Part shown: piece after piece, positions 23,879 through 34,837 of the stretch
How the letters are laid out: every line of letters begins with the position of its first letter
Numbering within the stretch: position 1 is the stretch's first letter
Source of the DNA: Viola odorata
Taxonomy: Eukaryota; Streptophyta; Magnoliopsida; Malpighiales; Violaceae
Assembly (NCBI GenBank): GCA_963691705.1
Contig: OY829540.1
Span: 42,878,158-42,942,157, forward strand
Reading direction: 5' to 3'
Length of the DNA: 64,000 nucleotides
Notes under the pieces: generated by a model
The model's database searches: none
What the model saw: the letters and a program-made list of their open reading frames with translations, nothing else
Told to the model about the DNA's origin: nothing
Program-made: the position numbers and the translations under genes

Positions 23879-25452
23879 TGATGACGTGCTTGTCGAGGGC
23901 ACGATCAAATAATTACAACTTATCACCTGCAACAAAAAGGATTGAAGACAGTGGCAAGAGGTTCGAACCACAGAGAAAGGTGAAGACATACACTAGACAG
24001 GTCCAGATATAAAGTAAAACAATAAAAGAAACAATGGGGGGGATTTGGTTGGTTAATCTAGTTAACCAAGATAGAGATGGGCTAACAAGCTAACTAATAA
24101 AAACAGTAATCTAGGGCACGAAAGTAAAACACAATCAAGGGCACGACATGCAAACAAAAATCAAATAAAGAAATAAAGTCAGAAGAGAAGATATCTTAGC
24201 AAAGGACATTATCGGGTTGCTTCCAGGGCTAGAAAATCATCGGCGCAGAAATATTCTATTCCTATGCCATAGATATGCTATAGGGACCGCGTTTCCACAC
24301 CGCATCCCCTGCTTACCTTCTTAGATAAAAGTCACCCCCCGTTTCCACATATGAGGTGACCTTGACGTTCAGCCATCCTCCCAGCTACCTCTCTTGTCAT
24401 CAAAAGGCAGCCTTGACCGTCCGGCCTGTCACGGGCTCGAAGTAGGGAGGCTGAATTCAGAACGCCCATGAAGGGGAGGTAAGACAGATCTAGGGCGCGA
24501 CAGCTCAGCTTGTCAGACTCGTATCACATACCCTAATCGGTTGTTTACCCCTAGGTGAGACCTCTCGCGCTGCCTCCCTTAGGTGTCTGCTAAAATTCCA
24601 GGGCTTCGCGTCAGGTATAACCCTGGAATATGACGGTAATCATCTAGGTCTAGATACTAGTTGGCCAGACTACTAATCTGGCCCTAGACGAATTAACAAG
24701 AAACCGATAAACAATCGAATACAACAATAAGAATATATTAAACACATTTAGGCCTCTTAACTACCCATGCAACCCTCAAAATACCTCTGCTAAGAAGGAG
24801 AAATCTAGCTACTCATACCACAAAACAAACAAACAAAATAGGAAAAGGAAGATTGCATAAAAGAAGAACAAGAAGAATAAAACTATTAAAATGTTACCGG
24901 CCGGAGCAAAGCTCCGGTTGAGTTCAATGGCTGCTGGAAATGGATGCCTCAGCCACCACCCAAAAGAGGGAGGAGAGAAAAGGAGGCGGCTCCTAAAAGA
25001 AGAAAGTGGAAAAATATTTACAAAGTGTGATGTTCTGTTCTCAAACCCTAAAACTAGAGGCTTATATAGTGTCTAGCCCACAAGAAGACAAATTCCAGCT
25101 AAGGGGAGAGGGTGACAGCACATGGAGCGTGCTGGAATATTCTGGAATCTTCTAGATATGCAAGGAATCCCGTGAGAATCTTTGAAGATTCGTCTCTTTG
25201 GCTTTGCAGAGATATCGCGGGCTAGAGACTGCTCACTGGTCTGGTTAGCTTTCGAGGGCTCGACGACATTCTGATCTTCTAGGCCTTGAAGCTTGAAATC
25301 CTCAGAAATACTCCAAAAACGCTTCTTTTTGATATTTTCCTTCTATTGACGCTGATCTACAATAAAGATTGGAATAAGGGTCAAATAGTAGAATCAAGCC
25401 CCCGAAAGGGCTAGAAAAGAAGGTAAAATCTAGACCATGAAACGTGCTATCA
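23879..25452 (-). repeat. 3' LTR of gag-only element
   Basis: This 1574-bp copy matches 28615-30213 except for scattered substitutions and a 25-bp unit that is single here. A TATA box (CTATATAAG on the - strand) lies at 25061-25069. Confidence 0.93.
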
Positions 25453-25475
25453 AACATCCCCACACTGCCCTAATG
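25453..25475 (-). other. Polypurine tract of gag-only element
   Basis: On the - strand, AGTGTGGGGATGTT directly precedes the TGATAGCACG end of the LTR. Confidence 0.75.
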
Positions 25476-25604
25476 CTCGCCCTCGAGCATTCACAAAACT
25501 GAAAATCACCTCAAGAAACAGACAAACGCAATTAATCGACACACAATTACAAACCGGCACCGAGCTAGACTTCGCACATACTCATCTTCACCTAGAAGGC
25601 ACCT

Positions 25605-25870
25605 GCATCAAATCAGAAGGGTAACGACCCTAAAGATTAAACTTTCCCATATCCAGCCCTTAATCAGCAGTCCTCACAAAGTAATCAAATAGGAAAACTA
25701 GTAGTTGATCAGGCTCCTAATAAATCCTATATGAAATGACACTCATACTCATAAGCAGGGCTAGGTGTTTACACTCAAAACTAAATGCACATAACACAGC
25801 ACAAAGTCAAACTTGCACATCAATCCGAGTACTGTAGAACACATGCATGGGCAATCAACAATCGGAAAAA
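25605..25870 (-). other. 3'-UTR block A, shared with Ogre-1
   Basis: On the + strand it begins GGTAACGACCCTAAAGAT and continues with CAGTCCTCAC, GGCTAGGTGTTTACACTC, TCAATCCGAGT and ACATGCATGGGC. The same words come in the same order at 45995-46215 in the Ogre element. No reading frame explains this. Confidence 0.75.
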
Positions 25871-26199
25871 ATAATGCATCAGCAAAAAGAAAGAAAAGGG
25901 ATTGAATGAGCTAGAAATGTGGAAGAGAGAAACAGGATATGAACAGAAGAGAAATGAGGAGAGAAAAGAAGGAAAGAAAAGAAAGGACCAGATATAACCT
26001 GGATGGATTCCCTGGCATAGGAAAAAGGCGAAGTGGCAAGGCAGCTTTCATTGAGGGCACTAGATGTTTCGGGGGCTAGACAGAGGTCTTCTTTCAAGGG
26101 CAGGAAAACGTTCTTATTGAGGCTTCAGATGCGGATACTCTTTTTGCTTGATTAATGCCCCTCTCCTTTTTATTCTGATTCTTTTATTCCATTTTTTTC

Positions 26200-26270
26200 T
26201 TTTTCTCGTTTTCCCATCTTTTTTTTTCTTTAATTCATTTTTTTTCTTTTTTTTTCTTTTTTTTGAAGAG
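26200..26270. repeat. T/TTC-rich simple sequence
   Basis: A low-complexity run of T with interspersed C on the + strand, in the non-coding interior of the gag-only element. Confidence 0.8.
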
Positions 26271-26744
26271 AAGGGGCAAGAAGCAGTTACAAAACCTTGA
26301 TTCTTCCGGGGCATGAAACTTTTAATTTTTCGTTCGGCGCTTGCCCATGATCTGCTTCCAGCATCGATGGTGACTTCTTTTTCGTTTCCCCACACTTGAA
26401 CGTTTCTGGGGCTCGAATTGCTTGAATGAGCTAGGGCTCGAAACTCTTTTGAGCTTTTGTTTTTTCTTGCCCTAGATTTCTACTTTCTGTTTTCTGCTCT
26501 GAAGTCTTTTTGCTTTCGTCTGCTTCCCCACACTTAACCTTGTCTGCGCATTCTTCGGGTGTCTAGCCCTCGACGTTACCCTCAATAATTGCTACCTCAC
26601 CTGCCAAGGAAAAAGATCAAGAAAATACAAATGGTCAGGAAAGAATATGAAAGGAAGGGGAATGTCGGGGGCTCGAAAAGAAAAGAGAGATGAGGGAGAG
26701 AAAAGAAAGAAAAAGACATTGATGCGAAGTTTTTTCGTCACATT

Positions 26745-26995
26745 TAAGCTTTCCCATGTCTAACAGTGACTATACCCAGGGATATCATGCAAGAACAACC
26801 AGTGCCTAGCTAAAGCATCCTAATCACACAAGAAAAGAAATAGTCGTGGAGGCTCAAGTGCTCACAGGGTGCTTTTGTGACTACTGATGTCGAGGCCTAG
26901 ATATGGATATAAGGCTCAGCAGGCAAAAATGAGAACAGCTAGGTCTAGACAAGGTGCTGGTGGTTCATACTTGTGCACGAATGATCAAAAGTGTG
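26745..26995 (-). other. 3'-UTR block B, shared with Ogre-1
   Basis: On the + strand: CCCATGTCTAA, TACCCAGGGATATCATGC, AGTGCCTAG, TTTTGTGACTACTGATGTCG and ATATAAG...CAGCAGGC. Matching words occur in the same order at 47205-47450 in Ogre-1. Confidence 0.65.
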
Positions 26996-27321
26996 TCCAA
27001 TCATAGAGGTTTTAAAAACTAGGCAGTGCTACAATAGCTAGCAAAATCCTAAAAATAAAAATCCGAAAAAAAACAAGCAATCATGCAACAAGCAGAAAAA
27101 TAAACATGCAGTCAAGCAATAATAAAATAACAAGTGCAAACATAGCAGATAAATCCCTCCCCACACTTAGGCTTCCCATTGTCCTCAATGCGAGAAGGGC
27201 ACACACAAGAAAGTTCTAAAAAATAAAAAGTGAAGTAGAAATAAAAAGGGAAAGGAACGTGGGTTGCCTCCCACGAAGCGCCTCTGTTATTGTCGAGGGC
27301 ACGACATTGGTTGTTCGAACT

Positions 27322-28515
27322 TCAGCCAATCCTACTAAATGCTTTCCATCCTCTTAGTTTGATGTGAATTATAGCATGAAGTGGATGGTCCAGTAGCAAA
27401 GCAACCTGCAGGCAACCATAAAATGATTCAAATGTTAATTCGGGTTCCCGCAAAATAGAGAGGAAAAAATTGTAATGTGTAAAAGGTGATTCAAGAAAAG
27501 GATCAAGATAATTAGAAAGTTTAGAAATCTCCCTTTCACACATAACAGCTTTAGAGCTCAAGTCCTCGATTATCCCTTCCTCAATCTCTCTCAAATCCTC
27601 CTTCTTAACCTCCCATAGCTTGAATTCTATGTCGAGGGCTTGACATTCCGACTTGTCGAGGGCATGAAACTCCTCACAAGATTTGATCTGCTGAAAAGCC
27701 TCAAAAGCCTCAATTTCTTGACCCACCAAAGTGTCAGAACAGTTATGGAGTAGACTTGGAAAATTTAGTTGAACAACGATTTCTGCCTCTAATTCTGCGT
27801 CTAGGGCTCGATGTTCGTCGAGGGCTAGATGCTCGTCGTAGGAATCTGGCAAATTTGCCTCGCTCAACATTGTGACTACACTGGCCTTGAACTCCACATT
27901 GGCTCCTGACTCTGAAAGAAGACATTCTGGGCCTTCCAAGTTTAGCTCATTCGGGGGCATGAAAAGGTCCTCTAACCCATAAGAATCCTCATCTGGGTCA
28001 TAACACTCAGATGGCAACTCCCATAGAATGACGGTGGGAAAATTCTCCTCTTCACTTGAATAGTCGTCACTATCTAAGTGCTGCAAATGTTGTTCTATGG
28101 GGGTGATAGGATGATTTGTGGTGTGACTGGGCAGAAGTGTTGGAGCTAAAATTTGTGGTCCAGGTGCAGGGAAAATATCTAGGGCAGGATGGGTAGGTTC
28201 AGGTGGTCCAGCGTCAAGGGCAAGATCCATAGGCAGCCATACAAGGTTTCCTTCAATAGCCTCTTGGCGTCTCTGCTCCATAAGCTTATGCAAAGCTAAT
28301 TGCATCTCCTTAAGTTGGTTCTGCATGTTAGCTATTGCAGCCAGATTTTTTTGAGACAACCTTTGGCCTTGTGAAGGTTGTGGAGGCGGATAATATTGAC
28401 AGCTAGGTTTGACTTGCTCTCCATAGTTGAAATTTTCTTGATCCCACCACGGGGGGTTAGGAGTAAAATACTGAGGAAAAAAGGGTGAGTAAGAATAAGG
28501 GTCAAAATAAGACAT
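27322..28515 (-). CDS. Gag-position ORF of the non-autonomous element, 397 aa
   Basis: This is the only long frame of the element, intact from ATG 28515 to the stop at 27322, and it starts about 75 bases inside the primer site. The N-terminus is rich in Tyr, Pro and Phe (MSYFDPYSYSPFFPQYF). A short helical, Gln-rich coiled-coil-like segment follows (LAAIANMQNQLKEMQLALHKLMEQ, about residues 57-80). The middle is acidic and holds several ALD triplets (LALDAG, PALDIF, LALDEHRALDAE, HALDKSECQALDIE). The C-terminal 90 residues look folded (FLSILREPELTFESFYGCLQVALLLDHP). I see no classical gag core, zinc knuckle, protease or polymerase motif. By position it is the gag of the family, but its function is unknown. 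The ALD triplets coincide with copies of a dispersed DNA word described under findings. Confidence 0.7.
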   Translation of the reverse strand: MSYFDPYSYSPFFPQYFTPNPPWWDQENFNYGEQVKPSCQYYPPPQPSQGQRLSQKNLAAIANMQNQLKEMQLALHKLMEQRRQEAIEGNLVWLPMDLALDAGPPEPTHPALDIFPAPGPQILAPTLLPSHTTNHPITPIEQHLQHLDSDDYSSEEENFPTVILWELPSECYDPDEDSYGLEDLFMPPNELNLEGPECLLSESGANVEFKASVVTMLSEANLPDSYDEHLALDEHRALDAELEAEIVVQLNFPSLLHNCSDTLVGQEIEAFEAFQQIKSCEEFHALDKSECQALDIEFKLWEVKKEDLREIEEGIIEDLSSKAVMCEREISKLSNYLDPFLESPFTHYNFFLSILREPELTFESFYGCLQVALLLDHPLHAIIHIKLRGWKAFSRIG

Positions 28516-28590
28516 TGAAGAAAGAAAAAATTAAAAGAAATAAAAATAAAATAAAATAAATCTGGAACTTTCTAGGGCACGAATTAACAC

Positions 28591-28612
28591 CAATCCCCGG
28601 CAACGGCGCCAA
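28591..28612 (-). other. Primer binding site, Asp-tRNA type
   Basis: On the - strand, TTGGCGCCGTTGCCGGGGAT lies two bases inside the 5' LTR. This is the form known for Athila-type plant elements. Confidence 0.85.
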
Positions 28613-28614
28613 TT

Positions 28615-30213
28615 TGATGGCGTGCTTGTCGAGGGCACGATCAAATAATTACAACTTATCACCTGCAACAAAAAGGATTGAAGACAGTGGCAAGAGGTTC
28701 GATCCACAGAGAAAGGTGAAGACATACACTAGACAGGTCCAGATATAAAGTAAAACAATAAAAGAAACAATGGGGGGGATTTGGTTGGTTAATCTAGTTA
28801 ACCAAGATAGAGATGGGCTAACAAGCTAACTAATAAAAACAGTAATCTAGGGCACGAAAGTAAAACACAATCAAGGGCACGAAAGTAAAACACAATCAAG
28901 GGCACGACATGCAAACAAAAATCAAATAAAGAAATAAAGTCAGAAGAGAAGATATCTTAGCAAAGGACATTATCGGGTTGCTTCCAGGGCTAGAAAATCA
29001 TCGGCGCAGAAATATTCTATTCCTATGCCATAGATATGCTATAGGGACCGCGTTTCCACACCGCATCCCCTGCTTACCTTCTTAGATAAAAGTCACCCCC
29101 CGTTTCCACATATGAGGTGACCTTGACGTTCAGCCATCCTCCCAGCTACCTCTCTTGTCATCAAAAGGCAGCCTTGACCGTCCGGCCTGTCACGGGCTCG
29201 AAGTAGGGAGGCTAAATTCAGAACGCCCATGAAGGGGAGGTAAGACAGATCTAGGGCGCGACAGCTCAGCTTGTCAGACTCGTATCACATACCCTAATCG
29301 GTTGTTTACCCCTAGGTGAGACCTCTCGCGCTGCCTCCCCTAGGTGTCTGCTAAAATTCCAGGGCTTCGCGTCAGGTATAACCCTGGAATATGACGGTAA
29401 TCATCTAGGTCTAGATACTAGTTGGCCAGACTACTAATCTGGCCCTAGACGAATTAACAAGAAACCGATAAACAATCGAATACAACAATAAGAATATATT
29501 AAACACATTTAGGCCTCTTAACTACCCATGCAACCCTCAAAATACCTCTGCTAAGAAGGGGAAATCTAGCTACTCATACCACAAAACAAACAAACAAAAT
29601 AGGAAAAGGAAGATTGCATAAAAGAAGAACAAGAAGAATAAAACTATTAAAATGTTACCGGCCGGAGCAAAGCTCCGGTTGAGTTCAATGGCTGCTGGAA
29701 ATGGATGCCTCAGCCACCACCCAAAAGAGGGAGGAGAGAAAAGGAGGCGGCTCCTAAAAGAAGAAAGTGGAAAAATATTTACAAAGTGTGATGTTCTGTT
29801 CTCAAACCCTAAAACTAGAGGCTTATATAGTGTCTAGCCCACAAGAAGACAAATTCCAGCTAAGGGGAGAGGGTGACAACACATGGAGCGTGCTGGAATA
29901 TTCTGGAATCTTCTAGATATGCAAGGAATCCCGTGAGAATCTTTGAAGATTCGTCTCTTTGGCTTTGCAGAGATATCGCGGGCTAGAGACTGCTCACTGG
30001 TCTGGTTAGCTTTCGAGGGCTCGACGACATTCTGATCTTCTAGGCCTTGAAGCTTGAAATCCTCAGAAATACTCCAAAAACGCTTCTTTTTGATATTTTC
30101 CTTCTATTGACGCTGATCTGCAATAAAGATTGGAATAAGGGTCAAATAGTAGAATCAAGCCCCCGAAAGGGCTAGAAAAGAAGGTAAAATCTAGACCATG
30201 AAACGTGCTATCA
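28615..30213 (-). repeat. 5' LTR of gag-only element
   Basis: This 1599-bp copy is 25 bp longer than the other LTR because one unit (GGGCACGAAAGTAAAACACA plus ATCAA) is in tandem at about 28853-28903. A TATA box on the - strand lies at 29822-29830. Transcription should start shortly below it and run toward the gag ORF. Confidence 0.93.
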
Positions 30214-30218
30214 GCGCC
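30214..30218. repeat. 5-bp target duplication (GCGCC), right
   Basis: This repeats 23874-23878. The interrupted gag frame is in phase across the insertion. Confidence 0.9.
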
Positions 30219-31613
30219 CCTCACATCCGTCAGAGACAAGGGGAATCTGTCGCCCTACACACGCATGAGGTTCCACCATTTGCAGGAGAACTGTGGGACA
30301 ATGTAAACAGGAGCCATTGGGACGTTAGGCAAGACGGACGATGGGAAGATACATCCCCTCGACGCAGTGGAAGATCCAGTAGCAGAAGGTATCGAACCCG
30401 CTCTCCAAGGAGCCGCAGTCGGTCCCCTAGGCGATATCATGCGCTTAATCCTCAAAGGCAAACACATCATTTGGAGGTTTCTCCCCGCCGTCATCCTCGC
30501 AGGATCCCTGAGGATAACACTGGCCATCCGTTTAGTTACCGCATACGGCATCAGAGAGTCAGTCGACATGTGAAACTCCCCACGGAATCTTATTACGGCA
30601 CGAAGGATCCCATCTTCTACCTTAACAAGGTAAAAGATTTTGTGCAATTCTAAACTCACAGTGATCAGGCCTTGTGCCAGATTTTTGTCATGACATTATC
30701 AGGGGTCGCTCGTCTTTGGTTTGAGGGACTCCCAGCTGGATCGATCGACAGTTTCTCGCCGTTGGAAACTAAGTTCCATAGTCGATTCAGCACGACTATT
30801 CCTATCAAGAAGTCTGCTGCAGCTTTATTTGATATACATAGGAAACCTCAAGAATCTTTGAGGGATTTCCTTAGTCGTTTTGATATGGAAATGTCATTAA
30901 CGCCAGATGTTACCGTTGATTTCTCTGTGGAAGCTTTGAAGCGAAACTGCCGTTATGGAAAATTATGAGACACGTTGATGGTGGACCCCCCAATGACTTT
31001 AGACGCGCTGAGGCTGAAAGCTTATAATTACACAAAGATGGAGGGGGAAGAGAGTAGGGACATGATTCAGAATGTGCCACAAAATGCACCTCTGGCTCAT
31101 GGCACTCATACCAATACGGTTCCTGACACTTGCTCTATTGACGATTACGCTCAACGAAAGGATCACATCCCTAGAGCCTCGAATCGGCAAAGAGGCAATT
31201 TTCCAAGGGGAAGGCCTAGCAATTCCCCCACTCGACGACAAGTAGAGCCACCCAAGGGCAGGATTTATGATCCTGATCTCCCTTCCCTCATACTTCCGAG
31301 AGCAGAAATTCTGGCAATCGTCTAATAACGGAAACTGCCCATCCGTTACCCAGCCCCTGTGAAGCCTGGGGTAATCATGGGAGGAAGAGAAAATGCTTAT
31401 TGTAAGTTCCATAAAGTTAAGGGACATGACACTAACGTGTGCAGAGAGTTGAAATTGGCCATAGAACGTTTGCTAGAAGAGGGCTATCTCGGAGAATTTA
31501 CCACCAAAGCTAGAGAAGAAGCCACGAGAAACCCGATAAACAGGACACAAGATGATAGACAGGCGCTTCTCCACACCCCCGGGAACGACAACGCCCCCAC
31601 TGGAAGAGTTTGA

Positions 31614-33270
31614 TGTTCTTGTTGATACTTTCAATAAGCCCTTTTGAATCACTTTCAAGAATTGATAGAATTCCAACCTTGTTGGCGAGCTCATAAGAAT
31701 GCCTCTCGAATGGCAAGAGCTTCAATGTCGAAAGTGGTTTTGATTCCGTTGTACTATTTGGCTAAAGTGTTGATTGTGGTTCCATCGTGATTCCTAACAA
31801 CGACTCCTAAGGATCCTTGATGAACTTTCAAGTCCATTCTCCCATTCGTGTTTAGCTTGAAAATGTTAGGGGACGGGGGAGACCATATTGTAGCCGCTTG
31901 ATGACTTGGAGCAGTTGTCGGAGTTGAATTCGAAGTTCCTGTGGGAAGGTTACTTTCATAATATTTTGTCTACTGGATTATGATAGAACTGATGATCTCA
32001 GTACTGGACCAAATTCTTCCATTGAACACGTGGTCATTTCTTGCTTTCTATATTCTCCAACAAGTGAAAACTGTTGTCTCTAGGAAATTTGTATTGGCTC
32101 CTTGTTTTTTGCTTAAATCTTGCATGTTTTCCCACCACAATTGAATATCTATAACTTACAAAGTATTTAGTGGACCATTTAACCAAACTTGACACGCTTT
32201 ATGACAAAAGAAAAAAGATGCGTCCCTAATTTAGAGTCATTGGAGCATGCTTTGCAATATGCATTTGCTGTTGGAATTCATGTGGTAAGATTTTCGCCTA
32301 TTGCTAGAGAGTTCCGGATCAGAAGCCACATGAAAATCTTGATCTTGCTCAGAATGCGGAGTTTCCATATAGGTCCCTAGTCTACCTCCTTAATTCTGTT
32401 TGCATTCGCCGAATTTCTTACAAGGGTGGCTTCATGGACAATGCAAGTTGATAACTGGACCTAACAGAGTAATGACCATTGTTGGCGTAGTTCCAATCGT
32501 ATTTATCTTGCGCTCTAGTGGCACTTAAAGGCATAGAGGATGAGATTTTCAATTTATGGAGTGAACAGGCTGTCTATTAAGTGTTTATTCCAAGAGTGAC
32601 GACTGTGATTAATCAGCTGGTGGACCCAATAGATATGAGGAAAGGAGAGATTGATACAGGGTGAATTGAATGAGATGTCGTTGAGTATCCAAGGGTTTTC
32701 AAAACAACTTATATTTGAACCATTGCCAACTCTCCATCTAGTACCTCGATGTAGTACTTCTCGACCAAATAGTATGCTACGTCATGCTCACGAAGGATTG
32801 CTTCCCAGTTTTTCTTGTAAAAAGATATCATTAGCATAATATTTGCCCTTGTAAAATCTAGAGAAGAGGGAGTTTGGTTCAGATAAGAGTTTCCATCCCT
32901 GTTTAACAAGCAATGCTTGATTAAAGGCCTCTAAGTCGCGAAAGCTGAGTCCACCGTTCTTTTTATTTCCACACATCGATTTCTAGCTAACCAGTGTATG
33001 TTGTTTCTTTGTTCTGTCTGCCCCCACCAGAATTTAGCTATCATTTTACATAGTTCCTGGCAAAGCGTGCGTGAGAGGTGAAAGTAGGACATGGAGTATG
33101 AAGGGACAACCATAGCTACTAATTTGATTAGAATTTCTTTTCCACCGGGAGAAAGGAGTTTGCCTTTCCATCCTTCTAGTTTTGTAGCGACTAATTGAGC
33201 TTAATTTATGGTAGTTTTACCACCAATTTTTATGCATCCTGAATGGTGATTCTACTAATTTTAGTATGAT
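31614..33270 (-). pseudogene. LINE ORF2 remnant (RT tail to RNase H)
   Basis: This is the degraded 3' half of an L1-type ORF2 on the - strand, of a different family from the two intact LINEs. From high to low coordinates it reads: LEGWKGK; VVPSYSMSYFHLSRTLCQEL (33113 down) with KFWWGQ; GGLSFRDLEAFNQALLVKQGWKLL (about 32950-32880); FYKGKYYANDIFLQ; then long decayed DNA; and finally EAYELANKVGI...ESDSKGLIESIN (about 31720-31640), an RNase H piece. Frameshifts and stops are everywhere. It has no poly(A) and abuts the truncated gag frame at 31613. Confidence 0.75.
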
Positions 33271-34837
33271 TTCTATGTTTTTTATAACAGAAAGTAGTCC
33301 TTTATGAGCAGAATGGAGCAGACACCTTTCTTGACCACTCTCTTGACCAAGAGGAGCCATTTGGGTTGGTAGAGGATCCCACCTTTCCAAACGAAAATTG
33401 AAGAAGTCTAATGCGATTTCGATTACTGGTCTTATCCTCAGAAGAGTTGGAGTGGCGTCCTACCTTATTTATCTCAATTTTGTAGACTTCTGTTAAGAGA
33501 GGAAGAGTGATTGAATACAATTAGAGTTTAATTAGAATTTATATTTTTTTTCTTTTTAGAGATATTATTGAGAGAGGAAACTATATATAGTCTCCCTAGG
33601 TTATTGAGAAAGGGGCCTTTGTCCATTCTCTTGCTTTTTTCTTCTGTTCTTGTATTCTAAAACTTACTCCTTCGTTTCTTCACAGAAATAGAGGATTTTT
33701 ATATTTTAATACATCTTTTGTTTTCTTTAAACATGAGTATGAGTAGCTAAATAAATCTTTCTTAGTAGAAGTGTTAAAGCATGAGCATGAGTGTGCATGA
33801 GATCTAATTGTTCTTTATTAATCCTTAAATATGTATTTAATTGATCTCCATAATAATTGTATTATGTTTTCTCTTTGATTTTAGATCTGGCCAGTCTAGA
33901 GTTATTTTGATCCCGCAAGTGTCATTCCTCTTAGTTACGACAACCTTTCTTGGGCCATTTACGGACCAAGAGGATCGAAGTAGACAACTAGTCTTGAGAA
34001 GCTAGTGGGAAAGGTTAATCTGATTTAGTCCCGATTGACAACCGAGGATCCTAGGTTTGGAGTTGTCTTCCCCTAATCGATCATCAACCAATTTTAGTAA
34101 ACACTTTAACCAGTAAGGTGCTAGTTGGTTAGGAATCATCTCTAAGCGTACCTGAGGTGGTTTTGATACAGGAGGGAAGCAGGGGTCATAAGCGTACCTT
34201 GGTCCTATAGCAACTTTGTAGATTGAAGATGAATACCCTTGCATTAATGATTGTTGCTTATGACTCATCGCTTGTTAGTTTCTACTAAAAATTTCTCTCA
34301 TCTGATTGTTTTGTTCTTGATATGTGTCTTGACCAAGAAGCTTATTCTTGGTCTGGATTGTTTACTTGCTTTATTTTATTTTTAGTCTTTATTTTTAAAC
34401 AAAATCCCCCCAAATTCACCTAAGTGTTGCCACTGGTCTTTACAAGCACTAATGAAAATCACACCATTACTCTTTGTGGACGAACCTCTTACTTGCTATT
34501 TACAATTAAACTTGTTCTTAGTAGTGAGTTGCATTTATTAATTATTTTTACGGATTCGACACCCATCAAATTTTGGCGTTGTTACCGAGGAGTGTGTTTT
34601 CTTGTTCATGACCAGGTCCTCTTTCAAGGAATTAATACCATTCAATCCAGAGCTGACCAGAGTAGAGACAGAAAATAAAAGGAAAGCCAAAAGAAAGTGA
34701 TTGATACCAACAAATACTACACCAAGTTCATCAACAAACTATCGTCTTGATCAAGAGCACCCTCTTGACCAAGAAGTAGATCAAGAAGAACTGATGCGAT
34801 CACGCATACCTTAAAGCTTGAAGAGTAAGATATGGCG
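33270..34837 (+). mobile_element. Athila-like LTR with start of interior, truncated
   Basis: An LTR-like region ends ACCCATCA at 34568 and is followed by a primer site and about 240 bp of interior. The first translated words, FNPELTRVETEN, recall the start of Athila-type gag. The Ogre-2 insertion at 34838 cuts it off. The 5' limit is uncertain; 33270 or 33489 (TGTTAAGAGAGG) are possible. Confidence 0.55.
34574..34591 (+). other. Decayed Asp-tRNA-type primer binding site
   Basis: TGGCGTTGTTACCGAGGA follows ACCCATCAAATTT. It differs by a few transitions from the Asp-tRNA primer site at 28591-28612. Confidence 0.65.

Larger units (their letters stand above)
23879..30213 (-). mobile_element. Gag-only, non-autonomous LTR element (Athila-like), - strand
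   Basis: This is a complete 6.3-kb insertion. Its two LTRs are near-identical (23879-25452 and 28615-30213), start TGATG and end CTATCA, and are flanked by GCGCC duplications. The primer site is of the Asp-tRNA type and a polypurine tract is present. The 3.2-kb interior has one gag-position ORF and no protease, RT or integrase, so it depends on a helper element. Primer site and polypurine tract resemble Athila-type elements. The near-identical LTRs suggest a recent insertion. Confidence 0.9.
22868..31613 (+). mobile_element. Tat/Retand-like gag element, + strand, split and truncated
   Basis: The element has an LTR-like 5' part, a primer site starting TGGTGC at 23321 and a gag frame. It is interrupted at 23878/30214 by a complete gag-only element and cut off at 31613, where LINE sequence begins. 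No protease or polymerase is present. Its 5' boundary (TGTTAAGG at 22868) is a guess. Confidence 0.65.
23438..31613 (+). pseudogene. Tat-like gag, split by an insertion and by nonsense codons
   Basis: The frame starts at ATG 23438 and reaches 23878. It continues in phase at 30219 once the inserted element and one target duplication are removed. After an Arg/Ser-rich stretch (SRRYRTRSPRSRSRSP) comes the gag core: ESYYGTKDPIFYLNKVKDF, LSGVARLWFEGLPAGSIDSF, SRFSTTIPIKKSAAALF and ESLRDFLSRF. Near the end is a zinc-knuckle-like stretch, YCKFHKVKGHDTNVCRELK with EGYLGEF. Stops lie at about 23585 (TAG), 30651 (TAA), 30966 (TGA) and 31323-31328 (TAATAA), all in one frame with no frameshift. The frame ends at the LINE junction, so protease and later domains are gone. 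Confidence 0.8.

Noticed and set aside
24891..25076. 61-aa frame repeated at 29652-29837
   Set aside because: The duplicate is simply the two LTRs of the gag-only element. The frame is antisense to the element and overlaps its TATA region.
28591..28612. tRNA-like sequence (TGGCGCCGTTGCCGGGGA)
   Set aside because: It is an 18-base complement of a tRNA 3' end used as a primer site, with no cloverleaf around it. The same holds for 37574-37592 and 59934-59952.
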